NCBI GenBank assembly: GCA_007922305.1
Contig: ML677334.1
Coordinates: 15,277,360-15,341,359 of the forward strand
DNA length: 64,000 nt
Reading direction: 5' to 3'
From: Dermatemys mawii
Lineage: Eukaryota > Chordata > Testudines > Dermatemydidae
Below, one piece after another: positions 25,293-38,744 of the stretch; the first letter of the stretch is position 1; the number at the start of each line of letters is the position of its first letter. The notes beneath the pieces are model-generated. The model made no database searches, was not told the DNA's origin, and saw only the letters and a program-made list of their open reading frames with translations. Made by a program: the position numbers and the translations under genes.

Positions 25293-27352
25293 ATGAATAG
25301 TGCAAGCAATGTGTTAATCAGATGATAAAATGTCAATAGCTTCAGAGGAGATGTCTGACATTAAGAGAAATGAATTATTCACACTATGCAGGCAACATTT
25401 ATTTGTATCAAATATTATTATCTTAAGACAAGACTTAAAGTAGGCCAGCTTGCAGGAATTGCAGATCCAGTGGTGCTGGGACTGGGTGATAAATTGATTG
25501 ATGAGGAAAGTACAACACAGAATTCTTTAAACAAGCTATTGAACATTACAGTTTTGTTTTAAAGTGATGAATTTCGATTGTGGGACATTGGCAAATAGAC
25601 TTGGATACTATTTTATATCTTATATCTCAGACTTCAGTTAACGAGTTGGAATGTTAAAGACAAGTAAAAGCTCCTGTGTGCTGATCCTCACATCTGCGGC
25701 TGAACACCCACAACTACTGATAAAGTCCATGGAAGCTCCAGATATCTAGAATCTTCTTACCCTGTAGATATTTACTGTTTTCATTCTTCCCCTCCTCCTC
25801 CTCCTCCCCGTCCCCTTAACTAATATAATTCTTGCTTTTATTTTTTCACCTCCATACTGAGTCCTTGGCTCTTTCAAGGGGCCACCATACCCTAACATTG
25901 GCTCAATCCCCACTCCCCCACATCAACTGCACTTTCTAGACAGTTTTATAATTGTAATCTATCTAGGGTTTTATTTTGTTCCAATTGATGTTGATAGGAG
26001 TTTTGCCATTCACTTGACTTCAGGAAGGACTTTAGTTTTGTATTCAGTTGAAACTCCTACTGAGCTAGAAAATTGAATATTTCACTCTTGAATAATAGAA
26101 CTTGTAACATTTCAAGTTATCAATGTCACTTTTTGATTAATCTTTAAGGGGAGAAAGTGAGGAAAGAGATTTTAAAAAGGGACTATTGTGTAACTTTAGG
26201 TAAAAGTTATATCTTGCTTCCTGTGTACTTTTAGGTGTTCTTTAATAGGCATGTTGTTTGCTCCATATATGCTGGTAACTTTAACTCATATTCTGTAAAT
26301 TAGGAGACTGACAATAAAAGTATAAGTATGAATCAACAGCATGGTCTTTTTCTTCCCCTTTGTTTTCTCCCTATGATGAGCTATTCTTCAAAGTGTCTGT
26401 TTTCCTTTTCATCTTGGTGCAGTGTTGCTCATCAGAATATTAGGTCAATCTTCTTATAAAAATGTGTTTTGTAATTTAAAAAATTCCTAATTCCTTTCCC
26501 CACTGAAAATCCTACTATTATCACGTTCTGCTGGATAATTACCATAGGTACAAGTGGTAAACAGTAATCCTGAAGTTTCCATGTAATAAACTGGCAAACT
26601 CCCAAAAGTTAGATAATATATGACTCCCACATATTTTATTACATATACACTATGGGAGAATGAACAGAAAGAAACATTTATTACTTTAGGTGTATTTTCC
26701 TTTGCATGTTACAAAAATCTCATTCTTGTGTTAGGATCATAATTTATCATGCTATTTTTACTTGAGTCTATTACAATGATTCTTTGTGGAATCAGTCTTT
26801 TTCCCTCCCCCGCATCATACACTTTTCCTGTTTCTTTCCACCTTTCTCAGCTACTATTTGTTATATATCCCTGGTCCTCAAACAATTACTCAGACAGGGT
26901 CTGATCCAAAGTCCATTGAATTTGGGAAAGACTCCAGGTGATTTCATGATGCTTTAGATTAGATTCAAATTTTCTTGCAGAATCATTTCATGTAAACATT
27001 ATGGAATTTTTCAAGAGTTTTTGTCCAAAAGTTTCATGAAATCTTGAGTGTCCCCACACATTTTCAGAGAGGAAATGGATGCTTATCCCACACCTTCAGC
27101 TTGTCAATAGGTGGACACTTACGTTGATCTGTGGCTCACAACTTATGCAGGTCTGTTTGTCTCTTTTGTATGTAAGCCCTATGTCTGGCTTTCTCAATCT
27201 TTTTTCTCATTTAAATTTAGATTGTAAGATGTCTGTCCCTTAAAGGACCAAGACTAACCTCTGTGGCAAACATGACAAAAGAATAGATTGCAGAGGTATG
27301 CTTCACTACTGAACCCAATTCTTTAAGGAAGACTAACAAAGATGAAGATTAA
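25293..27352. other. AT-rich DNA, (CTC)n run, degenerate palindrome
   Basis: A (CTC)n run is at 25788-25808. A weak palindromic copy 'cagggtctgatccaaagtcc' starts at 26895. Nothing else is seen. Confidence 0.45.
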
Positions 27353-27491
27353 AGTCTTGATCCTGAAAGTTGTTGTGCACTCAGACACTTATCTAGCACT
27401 TAAGTACATGCTTAACTTTAAACACTTGAATTTTTTCATTGGCTACAAAGTTAAACACTTATTTAAGTGTTTTGCTGGATTGGGATCAGTA
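27353..27491. repeat. Palindromic interspersed repeat, long-arm type
   Basis: The left arm 'ttgatcctgaaag...cacttaagtacatgctta' and the right arm 'taaacacttatttaagtg...gctggattgggatcag' are imperfect inverted copies over about 50 bases each. Confidence 0.6.
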
Positions 27492-27514
27492 TGTTCAGCA
27501 TTTTTCAGGATCAT

Positions 27515-27600
27515 TCGCTATGTGACATAGCCAAGGTCACTCAAGAAGTCTGTGACAGAGCTGGAAACTTGAATCCAGCTGTCCTGAGGTCTAGTACAAA
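27515..27600 (-). mobile_element. MIR-like SINE 5' part, antisense
   Basis: The string 'gccaaggtcactcaagaagt' followed by 'ctgtgacagagctgg' and 'cttgaatccagctgtcctga' is the antisense of the MIR head and core ('...caggacagctggattcaag...'). The rest of the element is not visible. Confidence 0.6.
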
Positions 27601-28776
27601 TATCATAACAACAACAACACCCATTCCTCTAGGGAATATGCCATTGCCCCAAACACTGTAAGCCATTCTGTATATCTGCAACACCAGTTTGGAGATGGTA
27701 AGCAGCCAGTGCAGGTCAAAAGATGCATCAGCAAACAGAGAAAGGTAGCCAAGGAGATCCATGTTGCGAGAGATGCTAGTGCAAATGTAGAAGCAGGGGA
27801 ATCACAGCTCTGTGCAAGTAGGACTAATGGAAGCAACAAGAGTGAGAGAGGTATCAGAAGTCCATCTGTTGAAAGCAGGAGTAAAAGGCTGGCAGAAACC
27901 AAAGGATCAAAGTGGCAGCAACCAGTGAAGTGTGACTCTTGGCTCCTGAGCATCTGTCGTTTCTAGGAGATCTTAGGAGGTACATACTTGCCCTAAAGTT
28001 TATTGAATGGCCTCCTTGTCCCAGGTAGAGGATGGCCAGGAAGGAAATGGGCGGGGGGGTGGGGGAAGCAAAGCCAGGTTGTTGGCTTACTGGAACATCT
28101 GGCTTTTTAGTTTGCTCTATCTGGGGAGCAGCATGACTTTCTTAAGGTGTTTCTATTCCAAACTTATGGACCGTGAGGAACAAAAACACTTGTGTACTGA
28201 ACCAGAAGAGTTTCTCTGTGCTGGGCAAGATACCCTCCCCTCCCTCTGGGTAGCAGAGATTTGTGTGCTCACTGGTTCGCCAAGCCTATTTTCTAGGACA
28301 TCCTCAGTAGCTGAGGAGGCGTGTTTTGTAGGAATTCAGATAAGATATTTTTTCTCTACATTCTTAGGCAATCGACCATGATTGTCTTCTAGGTCCAACA
28401 ATTTCTCCTGAAGGGCTTTCGTCAAGCCAGTTTCCTATTAAAATCAATAGAAATACTTCTATTGACTCCAATTGGTTTTGGATCTGCCCCTATAGCATCT
28501 ATACGGTTTTAAGAAATCAAAACTTTCTTCCTTCTTCCCCCTGCCTCTTGGCTTATATAACAGTCTGTTCTCAGAGAGGAGCAGACTACTGTTTCTCTCA
28601 GCTTTTGTTGACAATTTTTCCTCTGAAATGTGGAGGTCTTCATACTATATCCCTGTAACTTGAGATGCCTTTTTAAGTGACGTAGAGGCAGTAGAGAGCC
28701 TGTCACAGAGCTCAGAATCTAGCCACCATCTTCTTGCTCCAGTGGTAAATGATGACCAAACATGCACTGCTTAAAG
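27601..28776. other. No recognised gene; G-rich run
   Basis: A 17-base run of four G-tracts (gggcgggggggtggggg) lies at 28049-28065. A degenerate palindromic copy is at about 28420-28495. The open frame at 27709-27966 has no family signature. Confidence 0.45.
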
Positions 28777-29440
28777 CAGGGCTGGGCAAACGTTTTGGCC
28801 TGAAGACACATCTGGATTTAGAAATTGTACGGTGGGCAATGAATGCTCATGAAATTGAGAGTTGGAGTGAGGGCTCTGGCTGGGAGTCCAGTCTGTGAGG
28901 TGCAGCCAGAAATGAAGAGTTCAAAGTGTGTGAGGGGGCTCTGGGCTGGGGCAGGGGTGTAGGTTGGGAGGATGAGGGCTCCACTGGGGGTGTGGGCTCT
29001 GGTGTGCAGAAGGATGGAACAGAGGGGCTCAGAGGGTTGGAGGGGAATCAGGGCTGGGGTGTGGGAGAGGTTAGGGGTGCAGGCTCCATGCACCACTTAC
29101 CTCAAGCTGCTCCCGCAAGTAGAGGCATTCCCCCTTCTGCCTCCTATGTGAAGGGGCAACCAGGCAGCTCTACGTGCTGCTCCATTCACAGGCACTGTCC
29201 TTGCAGCTCGCATTGGCCCTGTTTGCTGAGTAATAGCAAGGGTGCTGCTTGGTACAGGGGCAGCATGCAGAACCCCCTGGCTTCCCCTATACATAGGAGC
29301 TGGACGGAGGGACATGCTACTGCTTCCAAGAGCTGCACGGAGCAAGCCCCTGACCCTGCTCCATGGCAGGAGCTCAAAGGCTGGATTAAAATATCTGTAG
29401 GGCCGGATGCGGCCACCGGGCCATAGTTTGCCCACCCCTG
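28777..29440. mobile_element. hAT non-autonomous element, 664 bp, with target duplication
   Basis: The ends are inverted: left 'cagggctgggcaaacg', right 'agtttgcccacccctg'. The flanks 'gcttaaag' (28769-28776) and 'gtttaaag' (29441-29448) form an 8-bp duplication with one mismatch, as expected for hAT. The interior is G-rich on the left and C-rich on the right. The long open frames inside it, on both strands, are by-products of base composition. Confidence 0.85.
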
Positions 29441-31060
29441 GTTTAAAGGGTCTATATAGCTACAAAATAAGCCACTCGTTTTCATTGTACTTTAAACATT
29501 TCAACAAAAAAAGGCATGAAGTGTTCACTCTTACCAAACTTAGGATTCTTACACCCATAAAACAGTTATATTTATCAACTCCAATTCTGTATGGCATAAG
29601 GGAATATAGTGACAGACAAATGATCTGAATAATTAATGTTAAACCTCCCACATTATATGACTCAACATCTGGCAAATTTACAAGAGAAAAACATTAGAAT
29701 TTTTATGAGCGTATCCACTCCTTCACTGTAAATAACGTTTATGAGCCTAACACGCTGACACATTTGCTTATCTGTTACTCAGTCTCTTCTAGGGGCAACA
29801 TTATTGGGAACAAACATTTTCTTATCACTTAGTCAAATTGGAATGGTTTTATTGACAAACACTGTCTATACATGCATCTGTGCTATAACATGGGCAACAG
29901 TCAAATATGTCTTTCTTTGACTGGTTTGTGATTTATTCAAACAACAATCTCAAAACTAATTATCATAAAATATTACAATATAACTTAGAATTTTAATATT
30001 CGTCTACTGAGTTGGAAAAGTCTTTAACCTTTCATAACAAACTTGAAGTCTCCCCATTAAGAGAAGGAGGAAACTGGACATAAACATAGGAATTAAAAGT
30101 GACACAACATCTGTGAGCGATCTAAGGATAGATCCAGAAATCCCATTGTTAGCTTCAGCTCATGTAAATGTATGCACTGTGCTGCTCCTTATGTGTAGAA
30201 TGTCATGGCATATATACTATACAGCAGGAATTCCCACTTACTTTTCTATACACTCCAACATTTCCATGCCAACCTAATAAAGCGTAATATATATATATAT
30301 ATATATTTAAAAGCAAAAGAGAAATAGCTTTATTTTTAGAGATGAACAAAGAATTCATTCTGAACAGTTTATTTAATCAATGCAGCCCCATCTTCTATTT
30401 ATGAATGATCTGTTAAAAGCTTACTTTAATTTGAATACCTGGTAATTTGGTATTCATTATTATTCTCCAAATAATCTTTGTGACTGATTCTTGTTCTCTA
30501 ACTGTGAGCAGTTTGCTGTAGTTTTCAAATTCCAGATATGTTAGATTTGACTGGATAAAAAGGTCTCACCTCGTAGTTTTTAGATATGCTTATATTTCCA
30601 TATTGGATAAGTGTAACAAAATCAGGTTTCTTGTGCAAGAAGATGTCCAGATGAAAATTTGCTTACCACAAACACTCTGTAGCTTAAACTTATCTTATTG
30701 CCATGGACATTCATTTTAGTAATTTACTTACAAAGAGGGAGCACTAAAGGTGCACAAATGCAGGTGAAATGATGTTTGTTTGTTTTATAATTCAAGCAAA
30801 TATACATGAAAAATCTCCAGATTCAAACTTCCTGGCTTAAGCCCATAACTACGATAAACATGACTGGACAGACCTTTCACATAATGCTAAATAAAATGTT
30901 AATGATCTCAGGATAAAATGTTCAATGAGACTTTGGTCTTATGGTCAGAACTAGTTTCATGGGTTCAGCATTTATTCATATGCTACCTAGCTTGAGAATC
31001 CTGGATGTAATAATTCTGTAAAGACACAGAAGCATCTGTTCATCACTTACTATTCAGTTA
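29441..31060. other. AT-rich DNA with an (AT)n microsatellite
   Basis: An (AT)n run of about 19 bases lies at 30288-30306. No gene or element is otherwise recognised. Confidence 0.5.
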
Positions 31061-31335
31061 TAGGTTTCAGAGTGGTAGCCATGTTAGTCTCTAGCCTCAA
31101 AAAGAACAAGGGACACCTTAGAGACTAACAAATTTATTTGGGCATAAGCTTTCATGGTCTAAACCCCACTCCGTCAGATGTATATAGTGGAACATACAGT
31201 AGGAAGATAGATAGACAGAGAAAAAATGGGGGTTGCCATACCAATTCTACAAGGCCAATTAATTAAGGTGAGCTATTACCAGCAGGAGGAAAAAAAAAAC
31301 TTTTTGTAGTGGTAATCAGGATGGTCCATTTCAAA
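31061..31335 (+). mobile_element. Turtle-type tRNA-derived SINE with extended tail
   Basis: The head 'ggtttcagagtggtagccat' and 'gttagtct' is followed by 'accttagagactaacaaatt' and 'gggcataagctttcatgg'. It continues past the usual end into 'agtggaacatacagtagga', 'gccaattaattaaggtg' and 'actttttgtagtggtaat', a longer variant with an additional 3' part. No clear target duplication is visible. Confidence 0.75.
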
Positions 31336-32715
31336 CATGTGGCTAGAAGGTATGAGTCAGTAGGAGAAAATTAATATGGGGAAATACATTTACTTCTGAA
31401 GCCTATTGAAGTATTTGCTATTTTACTCTTAGTGAAGGAATCTAAAAATGACTGTAAAAAGCTGATTTTTAAAAAAAATAATTTTGCAAAAATAGGGAAG
31501 AAAGGGAAGATTTAGTTCCCATTACCATACATACTAAATATTTTTACAGTTAAGGGCCCAGGTCCTTATCAGGTGTAAATAAGTGTAGCTTCTTGAATTT
31601 CAATAGAACTACCCCAATTTAGACCAGCTAAGATTAGTATCCCAGTTCACAAAATTCTGAAAGTAACTGCAATGGAAAAACCTCATATTTCCCCCCAGAA
31701 TCTAAAAGAAATAAAAGATTAATAGAAAAATTGCTGAAGCAAGTGCTTCAACTCCACACATTTAGGTGAAATGTTGTCATGGATTGATACAGAAGGAACA
31801 CATTTCTTACTTCAATTTCCCTTTACTCAGTAATAACTTTATAGCTGAGTGAGCAGAAAAACACTAGTTTCAAACAGAATGTGCAGTAGTTCCTTCCCTT
31901 GTCTTCCTTCTCAATTGGCTTTTAAATGAAAGCTTGTAGTAAACTTCCTCAGCACTTTTAATGTGCAATGGAGGAACTGTAACAAAACATATGGGTGGTA
32001 TTGTATAACTTTATTAGGAAATGGAAAATTTCTTTTTTCAGCATTTTTTTTAATTGCTCTTGTTGCGACGCTAGTAGTATTCTGCTATGTGTGAACACAC
32101 ACAGTTTCCCTCTCTGCCTCTGTGGTTTCTACAGGCATCTGAAAACAGAGGGTAACTTGAGACCTTCACATCCAAATGCAGGCCCAAATTCTGTCTTCAA
32201 TTACTTTTGTGCATATTGTTTTGTCTTTTATCCTGGCACTAATTGGGATGTAGTTTGAAAATAGTGCAGTAGTACAAGCACCAGCAAAGGCAGGATTTGC
32301 AGACTTTTATTACAGATAATTGTGAGTGGAAAACCAAAGAACCCAGTTGAACCTTCAGACCCAAGACTGAGTTTGTAAGGCTAACTATTACCAAAAAGCA
32401 TATCTTTCTATTTGTAAAGTGCACACTTTTGACCTGAAAGTCACTGGTACATCAAAATGGAAACCCACAGGGCAATGGCATTATCACAAAGTCATCTTCA
32501 GAGTAGAATCACAGTGTAAGTTGGCATTACATGGTCTTACTAATCAAAATAGAAAGTGATCAGTCAGATCCAGGAAACTCCATTCGAAGATAGGCATTAG
32601 ATTGTTTGAATGAATTGAAATGTATAAATTGCTAGTCTGATATATGAAAGCCCTGACTATGGAAAGGCAGGGTGAGGTGAGGGGGACAGAAGACATTTTT
32701 CTGTGGAGGAAATAA
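31336..32715. other. AT-rich DNA, nothing recognised
   Basis: A weak copy of the palindromic class may lie at 31555-31635. Nothing else can be supported. Confidence 0.4.
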
Positions 32716-32793
32716 CTGAGGTCCTAATTCAAAGCCAATTGAATCAGTGGAAAGACTCCCACAAACGTCAATAGGCTTTGGATCAGGCCTTTA
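32716..32793. repeat. Palindromic interspersed repeat
   Basis: The left 'gaggtcctaattcaaagcc' is the inverted counterpart of the right 'ggctttggatcaggcct', with 'tgaatcagtggaaagactcc' and 'cgtcaata' between. Confidence 0.6.
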
Positions 32794-35304
32794 ATGCTCC
32801 ATCTTGAGGTAAAGGATCTCTGTAGCAATATCTTTACCCACATTATAAACATAACAAGAAAATGTTACTACATAGAGGGAAGAAAGAGGTACTGCAGGCA
32901 TCTGAATTTGCTTCAGCCAAATTAACAAGATTGACAGAGAGTTCAGGGGTGAGGTTATGTGATAATCGGGGTGTTTTCAGGGCAGACTGAGTGGTCATGT
33001 AGTAGAGACACGACTGAGTACAAAAAAGGATCCAGGAAAAATGGGAAGGATGTAGAAAGAAGAAGCATAAGCAGAGGAAAAAAAAGAGATTTAGAGGATA
33101 TGAGAGCAGCCTGACAGAAGACAAGATCAGCATTAGTGGAGATGGGTAGAGTGAGAAGGCCTGAAGGAAGGAGCACTGAGATATTCAGAAGTGCTCATAC
33201 GAAGGGTAATTTAATTGTTCAAGTATCTGCTAAGGCAAAGAGATTCAGTACTGTGATTGCACCCATGGAGATCATTCCAGCTATGGGGCAAGGAAAAAGA
33301 GAGATTCTTTAATGCATTATTATTACTTAGCACACACAATCAAAAGGAGCCACAGTGTTCTGAGTAACTTCTACAAGGAGTCAAAAAAGCAGCAAAGCAA
33401 TTTCTCCTTCCCCCGCCATAACATTTATACACATGTTTTGAAAAACCTTAAATCAATCAGTCTGCACTACCTGGGGAGGTGGAGTGCATTCATCACCATG
33501 GTATCTGAGCATGTGATTCAGAGAAATCATAGAACTTTTTAAAAGGAGATGAAAAACTAGCAACACTCCTCTAGCAAAGCATACTTTGTGCCTCTTCAAA
33601 CTGCAGTTTCCCAAAGGAATTCTGATTATTTTTTTTTTAAAAAAAGGCTATTCCAACAAAGACAGCTCAGGTTCCCCACCTTGACCCCATTTGTTTCTAA
33701 TTATGTTGTGAGAAAAGTTGAGGTTAAAACAATGAACTTCCCATAACTATCGATGGGCAGTAAGAAAGCTGTATGGCCATTAATGTTTATTATCAAGCTT
33801 TTAAGCAGTTTAATAACTAACGTGATCTAAGCTTTAAAACTCTCCAATGCCAGCTGGAGAATCAGAAAATGTGTATGAGGCTTTAATTAACTGTAAAATC
33901 TGAAGTGAACTGCATTGCACGGTACCTGGGGATTTTAATGAAGAACGTACATATGTTCTTTCTGCTAATTGAAGATGAGCTGCATTTTAAGGGATTACAT
34001 CCCCTGAGGCTGTAGAGTCAGAGAGAGTGGAGGACAGGAGAAGAATTTTAAAGGCCTAAAGTAAACTTTTACTAATGATTTGCCCTTTGCAAGCACAGTT
34101 TATTAGCAAGTTATCTTGGAGTTGATTTACTAGATAGTTAAGCATGCTATGTGGATTTAAAGCATGGATGTTAAGCATGCTATGTGGAGATGAATTATGA
34201 TCCAGGGAAGAAGCTTGATATTTATGTACATGTCCAAAGAACTGTAATATTTCAGGGCCACTGTTCAGCCCTGTGAGCCTGGTGACAAGGACAGTTGCAG
34301 TTTCTGCACATGGAAATGCATACTGCTCCAAAAGGGTCTCAGGCATATTTCCTCCCTGGGCTCGCTCTTATGCCAGATTCCAGCCTTTCCTTTCTCTCTG
34401 CTGTTCTTCATCTCCCCATTGCTTAGTCACTGGCACTGTAGCAACTGGATAGAAACATTTACCTCAGTCTCTTTGCCATATATTGGGAACTATCTGATAG
34501 GAAAGACTTCTGGCTTTATCTCCTGGATTAAAGATGGCTTCCCTCCTCCCAGCTGCTCCTCTTCCACCTCTGCTGTGTATCTGACTGGAGCTGGGAGAGG
34601 GCTGTGGAGGGGAAGCAAGAGCAGCAGTGGTGTAGAGCAGAAACAAAGTTGCTTCATCCCTGAGAGAGAGAGAGCTGAGCAGCCATGCATCCTCCAGGCT
34701 TGGGATCAATGGGGCCTAAGTTAGAGATGAAGGGACAGCAGGAACAATAGATAAAATGAAGGAATACCTCACAAATGTCCCTCATTTCAGTGGATGTCAC
34801 TCATTTTCATCCCAGAGTTATCCCAGTCCCACATAAAGTTTGTGTTGCCTCATTAAAAAGTGATGAACATCGGAAGTAAAGAATTATGGAAATGAGGAGA
34901 GAGAGCACTGTGTGTCTTGCATGAATACTTTATGTCCTTCATATTTGTTCTTTGTCATACATTTGGGTCTTTCCACGCTGACACTAGGCTGCTGCAGTGC
35001 TGTACTGTAGATAATTACTAGATCAACAGAAGTGTTTTTTCCATCATTCTAGTCAATCTAACCCAACTAGATCAATGGAAAGATTCTCCTGTTGATCTAG
35101 TGGTGTGTTCACTAGGGATTAGATTGGTTTAATTACATCTCACATGGGTGTCAATTTTTCACACTCCAGAATGAAGTTGCTAGCTTAACCTATAATTTAG
35201 GTGTAGACCAGGCCCAAGGTTCCCAGAAACAAATTCAATTTTGCAAAACATTTTGAGGTTTTGAAATAAGAGGTTTGTAAACTGTTAAGAGAAAATTTGA
35301 TTGT
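32794..35304. other. AT-rich DNA with a 19-bp direct repeat
   Basis: The 19-mer 'gttaagcatgctatgtgga' occurs at 34137-34155 and again at 34170-34188, 33 bases apart. The open frame at 34056-34346 on - crosses this duplication but shows no known domain. Confidence 0.45.
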
Positions 35305-35395
35305 TTATACCCCAGTGGTTAGGGCATTGCCCTGGATGTAGGAGATACAGATTCAAGTCCCCTACTTTGCTTGATTTGGTGGAGAGCTGGTATAC
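35305..35395 (+). mobile_element. MIR-like SINE head
   Basis: The string 'ccccagtggttagggcattg' then 'ccctggatgtaggagatac' and 'agattcaagtcccctactt' is the tRNA-like 5' region of a MIR-class SINE, including a B-box-like 'ggttcaaatcc' relic. Confidence 0.6.
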
Positions 35396-35559
35396 TAAGG
35401 AGGGGGTAATAAAAACTGATGTATTCTTGAGGGGGTAAGTCTTGATTTGGGAGGTACTTATTGAGTTGGGGCTTGTAGTGGGGAAGTCATCCCTCTTCGG
35501 CCCTGAAGGGGTTAAACAGCCCTGGGAAAGGGCTGTGCTGGGGAGCCAATAGAGTAGGC

Positions 35560-35899
35560 CAGGGATCTCCAAACTTTATGAGACGAGGGCCATATTAGAT
35601 TTTTGAAGGGGCTTCCTGGACCAAAGTGACTGTGAAAAAATTCAATATGTGCAAATATATGCAAAATCCCCCCCTTTGCTCCGCCGGCCGCTGCTGCACC
35701 CCCCCCCCCTTTTGTCCTCCAGCCTCTGCCGGGGGGGCACTCACCCATCCACACATGGGGTGCCGGCAGCAGCTCACGGGGTGGGGGACAGTAGCAGCTT
35801 CTCCACGTGCCTGCTCCGCATGCCTGCTCAGCTGGAGGGTCGGACAAATTGAAGCTGTGGGACGCATCCGTCCCCTGGGCCATAGTTTGGAGACCCCTG
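35560..35899. mobile_element. hAT non-autonomous element, 340 bp
   Basis: Left end 'cagggatctccaaact', right end 'agtttggagacccctg' are inverted copies. Flanks 'gagtaggc' and 'aactagac' agree at five of eight positions, a plausible eroded 8-bp duplication. The interior has a C-run of eleven at about 35699-35709 and no coding content. Confidence 0.75.
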
Positions 35900-36466
35900 A
35901 ACTAGACTAAGCCATTTTTCTCACCCCGCTGGATATTGCAATCCTTAATATACAGATTTCTCCCTTGAAATCTGGGCCAGTCCCCTCAGCTGGAGTCTTC
36001 AGAGTGTCCTTGTTGCTTGCAGCATAGATGGGTGAAGGAGAAAGGCCCAGCATGGGCTGCTATGTTTGGTTTTCCTGCCCTTAGTCCACGTGCTTGGAAA
36101 ACACAAATCCAGGCATGTTTGGTGGGGATTGCTGAGTTCCTAAGCAAGGCTGAGCAATTCTCCCTGGTGTGGCCTCAAGCAGGTGAGTCACTGCCTTGTA
36201 ACTCTGTGGCTGAACAATGGCAGGTGATTTCTGTTGAACGGCCCCACCCAGGGGTTGGTTACCTCCCTTTGTCATTAGCTCTGTAAGCCAGGAGCTGGGC
36301 GCCTTCCAAACCCACAGCATCTTTTAGTGACACAATCTCATAACTCGTGTGCACTAAAGATATCCATACCATGTTCAGCTGGAACAGTGACTTTCAACCA
36401 CTCATAACCTTTTCCCTGATACCCCACATGGCATGCTTTATGTGCAATATCACAGTTATATACAGG
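35900..36466. other. No recognised feature
   Basis: I see no repeat or gene that I can support between the two hAT elements. Confidence 0.45.
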
Positions 36467-36983
36467 CAGGACTGGCCATACCATTAGGCAAACTGAGGCG
36501 GCCGCTTCAGGCGCCAATCTGTGGTGAGAGGGGGAGGCACCAAAAGGACCCAGAGTGTAGAAAATTGTGTCTGCTGCTGGTGCGTATGTATTAGCTCTGC
36601 TCTAGATGCACAGAGATGGTGGAGTGCTGGGCTGGAGGAAGGAGGACACAAGACACATAACAGGCAGGCAGGAGAAAAGGTGAGAGGTAATAACAGAAAG
36701 CAGCAGGAGCTTCAGCGAGAGAGAGGAGGAGGAGCCTCTTATGTATCTCTCCAGCACCCCCAGGAGCCTGGACTGATTAACACCAGCTTATCAGGGAGTG
36801 TCTTGTTTCCTGCTTCTTCTCTGAACTCATTGGAGGAGAACAGGCAGCCAACTGAAGTAGTAGGAGCTAGTTAGGCCCTTAAGATGCTGATATCTTCCCT
36901 CACTGAGGCCCTGCTACCAGCCTGCTTATTTGTCCCCTTCAATTGCGTGTTGAGAGCCACTATACTGGCACAGAAAAGCCGTC

Positions 36984-38643
36984 ATGAGTGAAAGAAGAAA
37001 ACGCCCCTCTGGGGCAGCATTCAGACAAAGAAAGAAAGCAAAGGAAGTTTTTTTATCTAAGCAGGAAGGAGCTCTCCTGAGATACATAGACACAAATGTT
37101 TGCGGTGAGCCTTTCAGACCCAGGGAGGATGAGCGTGGTGAGTGGGTTACCATGTGTCTGTTTATTCCTGGACATGTCTGGGATTTGGGGTTTAAATGGC
37201 GAGGACTTTTTAAATAGCTGCTAATGTCCGGGATTTCTCCCTCCCACCCACAATCAACGGGACATAGAGCCGGAGCCTTCAGCAGCCAGATCCAGGGCAC
37301 CACTGGGTCTTAGTGTCCACTCACCTCCTTTTCCTATCCCTTTCTTCAGTCTCTCACAGCCAGCTGCTGCAGCCTGGTTCGTCTGGGGATCTAGTAGTTA
37401 AAAAGCCTCCAGCTTGCCAGACCTGTTAACACAACACTGAAAGTGTTAAAGAGCCATTCAAGTAGTAATGAAGCCGTTTAACAGGCATTTGCCAACCCCC
37501 AGGTATATACTGTCAGTTTCTGAATTTACTGACACAAACAGTTGGGCATTACTGTAATAGTATAGTTTTTTTAAAATAGACTTGCTTCCAAAGTCTTCCT
37601 TTTCTTTCTGTCCATCCCTTTCTTCTTCCAGATAGCTGGACAAAGAGATTTCCCCTTTCTTTACTTCTATCTGATGAACTAGTTTTAAGAGAACCTCCAG
37701 AAAAATCTGTACCTTAGTAAGATATAAAATCCTTTGTAATGCCTAAAATCTTTGGAAACATTTTTTAAAGTTGGTGACATTTCATAAACATGTCTATTGT
37801 CATGGAGATCACACAAAGTAAATTAGTGTTCCTTTTTTCTAAAAGCAATAAACATTTTTTATGAACACACTAAACCTCTGTGACTGATTACAATAATGTC
37901 TTTGTTTTGGGGGGTGGGGGTTGGGGTTGGGGGGGGGATCCTGACTCCTAGGGGGGTAGTTAGGGTGGGGGCATCTCAGGAAGGCACTCTGAAGAGTGCA
38001 CAGAAGTTGGCAAAGGAACTTCACACTGAAGCTATTTTCCCACCCATTCAAGAATACAAGAGTCACCGAAGAAGACATTTTGATTACGAGGCACAGGATA
38101 ATCGCATAAGAGACCCCAAACAATAATTCAAAGTTGAATTCTTTAACCAGGTGCTAGTTTGTGCAATACAGTCAGTTGAAGAACGTTTCATGCAGCTCAA
38201 GGAACAAAGCATTATATTTGGGATGTTGTATGATATTCAAAACTCCTCACTATACCTGAAGAAGACCTATACCAGCACTGCGGGGCACTAGAGACAGTGC
38301 TGACACTTGATGACTGATGTGAAGCCATTTCACGATACATTTCAGCAGGATCTACTCCAGAGGCAGTTCTGGAATATATGTGCACAAATAAGATGATCAC
38401 CCTCTTTCCAAATGCTTTTGTTGCTCTGCACATACTTCTAACACTTCCTGTAACAGTTGCCAGTGGCAAACGCAGCTTCTCCAAGCTGAAGTTAATAAAA
38501 ACACATCTATGCTCCACACTGACACAGGAGAGTCTGGTCAACCTTGCAACCATCTCAATGGAGCATGAGCTGGCCCGGACTGTGGACCTTCAGGAAGCAG
38601 TTCAAATGTTGGCAACCAAGGAGGCACGGAAAGCACCACTTTG
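36984..38643 (+). pseudogene. hAT transposase, broken
   Basis: hAT transposases cut and paste DNA and dimerise through a conserved C-terminal domain. The start is an ATG at 36984 giving MSERRKRPSGAAFRQRKKAK, the usual N-terminus of this ZMYM1-like group ahead of a KxGALLKY-like segment. The middle, including the expected zinc-binding and catalytic parts, is not visible. Similarity resumes at about 37980 (IQEYKSHRRRHFDYEAQD) and at 38145-38260 (VEERFMQLKEQSIIFGMLYD). The last open piece, 38378-38644, holds the dimerisation signature ILLTLPVTVASGKRSFSKLK followed by STLTQESLVNLATISME. Several frameshifts and the missing core make it inactive. Confidence 0.8.
37909..37937 (+). repeat. G-quadruplex-capable G-run
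   Basis: Four runs of at least four G are separated by one or two T (GGGGGG T GGGGG TT GGGG TT GGGGGGGG). The motif satisfies the G3+N1-7 rule on the + strand. Confidence 0.8.
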
Positions 38644-38744
38644 ATCATTCAAACAGATAAAAGTGCCAGTGTTTACTAGTCAGACAAGAAAAGCTACATT
38701 TGCTGTTCAGGCATTTGAATATTGTGTTACTTAAAATATTTGAA

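Noticed and set aside
28926..29435. Open frames of 166 (+) and 112 (-) codons
   Set aside because: Both lie wholly inside the hAT non-autonomous element at 28777-29440 and have no transposase similarity.
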